Assembly (NCBI RefSeq): GCF_016908395.1
Contig: NZ_JAFBDU010000003.1
Coordinates: 310,001 to 374,000 of the forward strand
From: Metabacillus crassostreae
GTDB lineage: Bacteria > Bacillota > Bacilli > Bacillales > Bacillaceae
Direction: 5' to 3'
DNA: 64,000 nt
Shown here: positions 61,526 to 64,000 of the stretch, in pieces
Layout: each line of letters starts with the position of its first letter
Position numbering within the stretch: the stretch's first letter is position 1
The notes under the pieces: generated by a model
What the model was told of the DNA's origin: nothing
Seen by the model: only the letters and a program-made list of their open reading frames with translations
Databases searched by the model: none
Made by a program: the position numbers and the translations under genes

Positions 61526-62086
61526 TTAGCGGAAAAGACGGTCAGCTTCATTTTGTAATGAATCCATTTCATCTTGATCCATATTAGCTTGTGATAATTT
61601 GTTTAATAAACTTGTAACAAATTCTTGTTTTTTCTGAGTATTTTGATCGGGATATTCTTTTTCTAATTTAACGTGTTCTACCTTTACACCAGCTTGGGAA
61701 AATAACTCAATTGCATATAGATGGTTTTTATAGTCAACCGCATAATATACTGTTTTAATTCCGCTTTGTATGAGAGCTTTACAGCATTGGAGACATGGAA
61801 AATGTGTGACATATATTTCTGCACCTTCAGTTGGTACACCAAATTTCGCACACTGTAGTAACGCATTCATTTCAGCATGTATTGTTCTAACACAATGGTT
61901 ATCAATTACATAGCATCCTTCATCAGAGCAATGAACACCACCTGCAATTGAGCCATTATATCCACCCGCTATAATTCGTTTATCTCTTACAATTGTTGCA
62001 CCAACAGCTAATCTTGTACAAGTGCTTCTTAAAGCTAATAAATGACTTTGTGTCATATAATATTGATCCCAAGAAATTCGACTCAC
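61526..62086 (-). CDS. comEB: ComEB, dCMP deaminase family
   Basis: Zinc-dependent dCMP deaminase-like protein of the comE operon; it is dispensable for DNA uptake in B. subtilis but implicated in polar competence-protein positioning. The zinc site is visible as IHAEMNALLQ (His and catalytic Glu) and FPCLQCCKAL (Cys ligands). A second His/Cys-rich part, GGVHCSDEGC, lies upstream. 186 aa. The start GTG at 62086 has GGAGGAG 6 nt upstream. It lies 116 bases after comEA and 193 bases before comEC. Confidence 0.95.
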   Translation of the reverse strand: MSRISWDQYYMTQSHLLALRSTCTRLAVGATIVRDKRIIAGGYNGSIAGGVHCSDEGCYVIDNHCVRTIHAEMNALLQCAKFGVPTEGAEIYVTHFPCLQCCKALIQSGIKTVYYAVDYKNHLYAIELFSQAGVKVEHVKLEKEYPDQNTQKKQEFVTSLLNKLSQANMDQDEMDSLQNEADRLFR

Positions 62087-62202
62087 TTAAAACTCCTCCA
62101 CTCGACATATTTCTGCTTTTAAGTTTATCGAGAATGCTTATACTTCGTCAATTTATTATTTTTGTATTTTCTGAGGGTGAATTTCCTTTTTGTGATCAAA
62201 AG

Positions 62203-62847
62203 CTATTTTACTAAAATCTCTTCCTTTAATTTCTCATATGATTTTTCGCCAATTCCTGTTACTTCTAGTAAATCCTCAGGAGACTGAAATAATCCATTTT
62301 CTTCTCTATATGTCATAATTGCTTCAGCTTTTGCTGGACCAATTCCAGTTAATGTTTGAAGCTCTTCGATCGTTGCTGTATTAATGTTTACCTTCTGTAC
62401 CTGATCATTATCTAGCCCTGCTTCCTGACTTGTGTAGGGATTTACTTCGGTTTCACCTTTCTTTGGGATATATAGAACCATCCCATCCTGTAGAGGAGCA
62501 GCTAAGTTAATTGCAATTTCATCTGCATCACTATTTAACCCTCCAGCTTTTTCTATTAATTGATGCACTCTTGCATCTGCTTCAATTTCATAAACGCCAG
62601 GTTTATAAATTGCTCCTTTTATATCTACTATTATTACGTTTGGTTCTTGATCACTAACATCATTCTCCCCCATTTTTTGTTCAAAGGTCTCTTCGTTTTT
62701 CTGTGAAATACTATTCAATTCATGGTCTCCATTAATCATTTCAATTTTCTCTGATCGATCTGCAAAAAAGTAATAACCAAAAGTAACCACTATGAATAAG
62801 CTAATCAATACAAATATCCATTTTTTGTTATTTTTAATATATTCCAT
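62203..62847 (-). CDS. comEA: DNA-binding competence protein ComEA
   Basis: Membrane-anchored receptor that binds double-stranded DNA outside the cell and passes it to ComEC. An N-terminal span (about 11-28) is followed by an acidic linker and a SLBB-like domain (about 72-130, VDIKGAIYKPGVYEIEADAR). The C-terminal helix-hairpin-helix module (VNINTATIEELQTLTGIG and EVTGIGEKSYEKL) binds DNA. 214 aa. The SD AAAGGAG lies before the ATG at 62847. It is divergent from comER. I did not find a convincing ComK box (paired AAAAN5TTTT) in the 157-base gap. Confidence 0.97.
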   Translation of the reverse strand: MEYIKNNKKWIFVLISLFIVVTFGYYFFADRSEKIEMINGDHELNSISQKNEETFEQKMGENDVSDQEPNVIIVDIKGAIYKPGVYEIEADARVHQLIEKAGGLNSDADEIAINLAAPLQDGMVLYIPKKGETEVNPYTSQEAGLDNDQVQKVNINTATIEELQTLTGIGPAKAEAIMTYREENGLFQSPEDLLEVTGIGEKSYEKLKEEILVK

Positions 62848-63004
62848 TCTATTTAATCTCCTTTAATAATATAGTTGAAAAAAAGTCAACCTTGGTTTTT
62901 TAGTACCAACAATGCACGTTAAAATCTCCTATTTTTTATTCATAAATAGTAAATAACCAACATATCGTGTATGAGAGAATTGCATATTAAGGAGGGGATT
63001 TCCA

Positions 63005-63838
63005 TTGAACATTGGATTTATTGGAACAGGTAATATGGGGAGAATTTTAATCGAATCCTTTATAGAGTCGGGAGCAATTAAACCTTCTTTTATTTATATG
63101 ACAAATAGAACACTTGCTAAGGCTGCTACTATTAAGGAACAATATTCAAATATTCATTTAATGGAAGCTGCAGAAGATGTAGTAAAACGCTCTGATATTG
63201 TATTTATTTGTGTAAAGCCGTTGGATATTCACCCCCTTTTAAAGGATCTAGATGACCTGTTAACACCGAACAAATGTATAATCTCTATTACGAGTCCTAT
63301 TAGTGTTGAACAGCTTGAATCACTTGTTAAATGTCAGGTAGCCAGAGCAATCCCAAGTATTACGAATAGAGCTTTCTCTGGTGTATCACTAATTACCTAT
63401 GGAAATTCGTGTCATAAGGAAACACAATGTGCGATTGAAGAGATATTTGAGCAGGTCTCAAACCCAGTTCAAATAGAAGATAACGTAACAAGAGTGGCAT
63501 CAGATATCGTTAGCTGTGGTCCTGCTTTTTTTAGCTTTTTACTTCAACAATTTGTGGATAGTGCAGTAGCTGAAACAGAGATCACTAAAGATCAAGCTGT
63601 TTTATTAGCAAGTGAAATGATTGTGGGTATGGGAAAATTACTTGAAACAGAAATCTATACACTTCCTACATTACAGGAAAAAGTATGTGTTAAAGGTGGC
63701 GTAACTGGAAAAGGGATTAAAGTGTTAGAAAATGAAATCGGAGACATGTTTAATAAAGTATTTCAGGTAACACATGAGAAATATTATGAAGATATTGAGG
63801 AAGTTTCAGTACAATTCAATACAATAACACATAAATAA
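63005..63838 (+). CDS. comER: ComER, pyrroline-5-carboxylate reductase-like protein
   Basis: ProC-family protein divergently oriented from comEA. The N-terminal Rossmann motif is GFIGTGNMGRIL (residues 3-14), and the NADP-binding part continues to about 150. The C-terminal dimerisation domain shows SCGPAFFSFLLQQF, CVKGGVTGKGIKVLE and a conserved Thr/Gly loop. 277 aa. The TTG start at 63005 is preceded by GGAGGGG at 7 nt. In B. subtilis it is not required for competence, and links to sporulation/biofilm have been reported. Whether it reduces pyrroline-5-carboxylate is uncertain. Confidence 0.95.
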   Translation: MNIGFIGTGNMGRILIESFIESGAIKPSFIYMTNRTLAKAATIKEQYSNIHLMEAAEDVVKRSDIVFICVKPLDIHPLLKDLDDLLTPNKCIISITSPISVEQLESLVKCQVARAIPSITNRAFSGVSLITYGNSCHKETQCAIEEIFEQVSNPVQIEDNVTRVASDIVSCGPAFFSFLLQQFVDSAVAETEITKDQAVLLASEMIVGMGKLLETEIYTLPTLQEKVCVKGGVTGKGIKVLENEIGDMFNKVFQVTHEKYYEDIEEVSVQFNTITHK

Positions 63839-63924
63839 TTCTCTACAATTAACCATAATCCTGCTTTTCCAAAAACTTTTTTAAGCTTTCTTACAAAAAT
63901 GAACGATCAAGATTACTAATACAA

Positions 63925-63970
63925 AAAATAAGGAGTTTCTCCTTTTAATGGAGAACTCCTTATTTTTTCC
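63925..63970 (+). terminator. Rho-independent terminator of comER
   Basis: Long stem AATAAGGAGTTTCTCC / GGAGAACTCCTTATT (one mismatch) with loop TTTTAAT, followed by TTTTTTCC. Confidence 0.9.
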
Positions 63971-64000
63971 TTGCAATAAAAAAGATTCGCTCAGTTGTTG

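Noticed and set aside
62848-63004. ComK boxes in the comEA/comER gap
   Set aside because: A- and T-tracts are present, but no pair fits AAAAN5TTTT at the required spacing.

Overview
The window is chromosomal DNA from an AT-rich, endospore-forming member of the Bacillaceae. Evidence for sporulation is gpr, spoIIP, yqfC, yqfD and yqzM. Competence is represented by comEA, comEB, comEC and comER. Low-G+C Gram-positive regulation is seen as CIRCE, a glycine T-box and a sigma-W promoter. Gene content and order follow the Bacillus subtilis comE-to-yqgB segment almost gene for gene. I cannot name the species from sequence alone. I found no tRNA, rRNA, CRISPR array, prophage, transposase or defence system. 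62 protein genes are called, two of them short (yqzL and yqzM). About 18 starts are placed at or inside a longer open frame on the basis of Shine-Dalgarno (SD) position.

Layout. 1-5.4 kb: a chemoreceptor and a Na/Pi-cotransporter homologue (yqeW, away from its usual place beside mtaB), then yqgB and yqfZ. 5.5-15.2 kb: isoprenoid genes ispG and ispH bracket the zinc uptake operon znuC-znuB-zur, endonuclease IV, the DEAD helicase CshB and several small conserved genes (yqfX, yqfW, yqfT, yqfQ). 15.2-18.6 kb: a repeat cluster, then yqfO-trmK and cytochrome c550. 18.6-25 kb: an orphan membrane protein, the macromolecular-synthesis genes yqxD-dnaG-sigA, and the carbon-flow regulators ccpN-yqfL. 25-34 kb: T-box-controlled glyQS, recO-yqzL, and cdd-era/ybeY-dgkA/pgpH. 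34-40 kb: phoH, yqfD, yqfC and the sigma-W membrane-domain operon yqeZ-floA-yqfB.

40-57 kb: yqeY-rpsU, deoC, then the heat-shock operon hrcA-grpE-dnaK-dnaJ-prmA-rsmE-mtaB under a perfect CIRCE, hemW, lepA, and the sporulation cluster gpr-spoIIP-yqxA. 57-64 kb: rpsT, holA, yqzM, and the late competence operon comEA-comEB-comEC with divergent comER. Most genes are on the minus strand.

This is mainly ordinary core genome and I do not see a new multi-gene system. The most interesting signal is regulatory. At two sporulation genes (spoIIP and yqfC) a hairpin buries the ribosome-binding site, and a sigma-E-like -10 element sits in the hairpin loop. Read-through RNA would therefore be silenced while RNA started from the internal promoter would be translatable. 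Other points are three or four families of small palindromic or MITE-like repeats, internal terminators inside the dnaK and comE operons, a Pho-box-like repeat between yqeW and yqgB, and two unrecognised genes.
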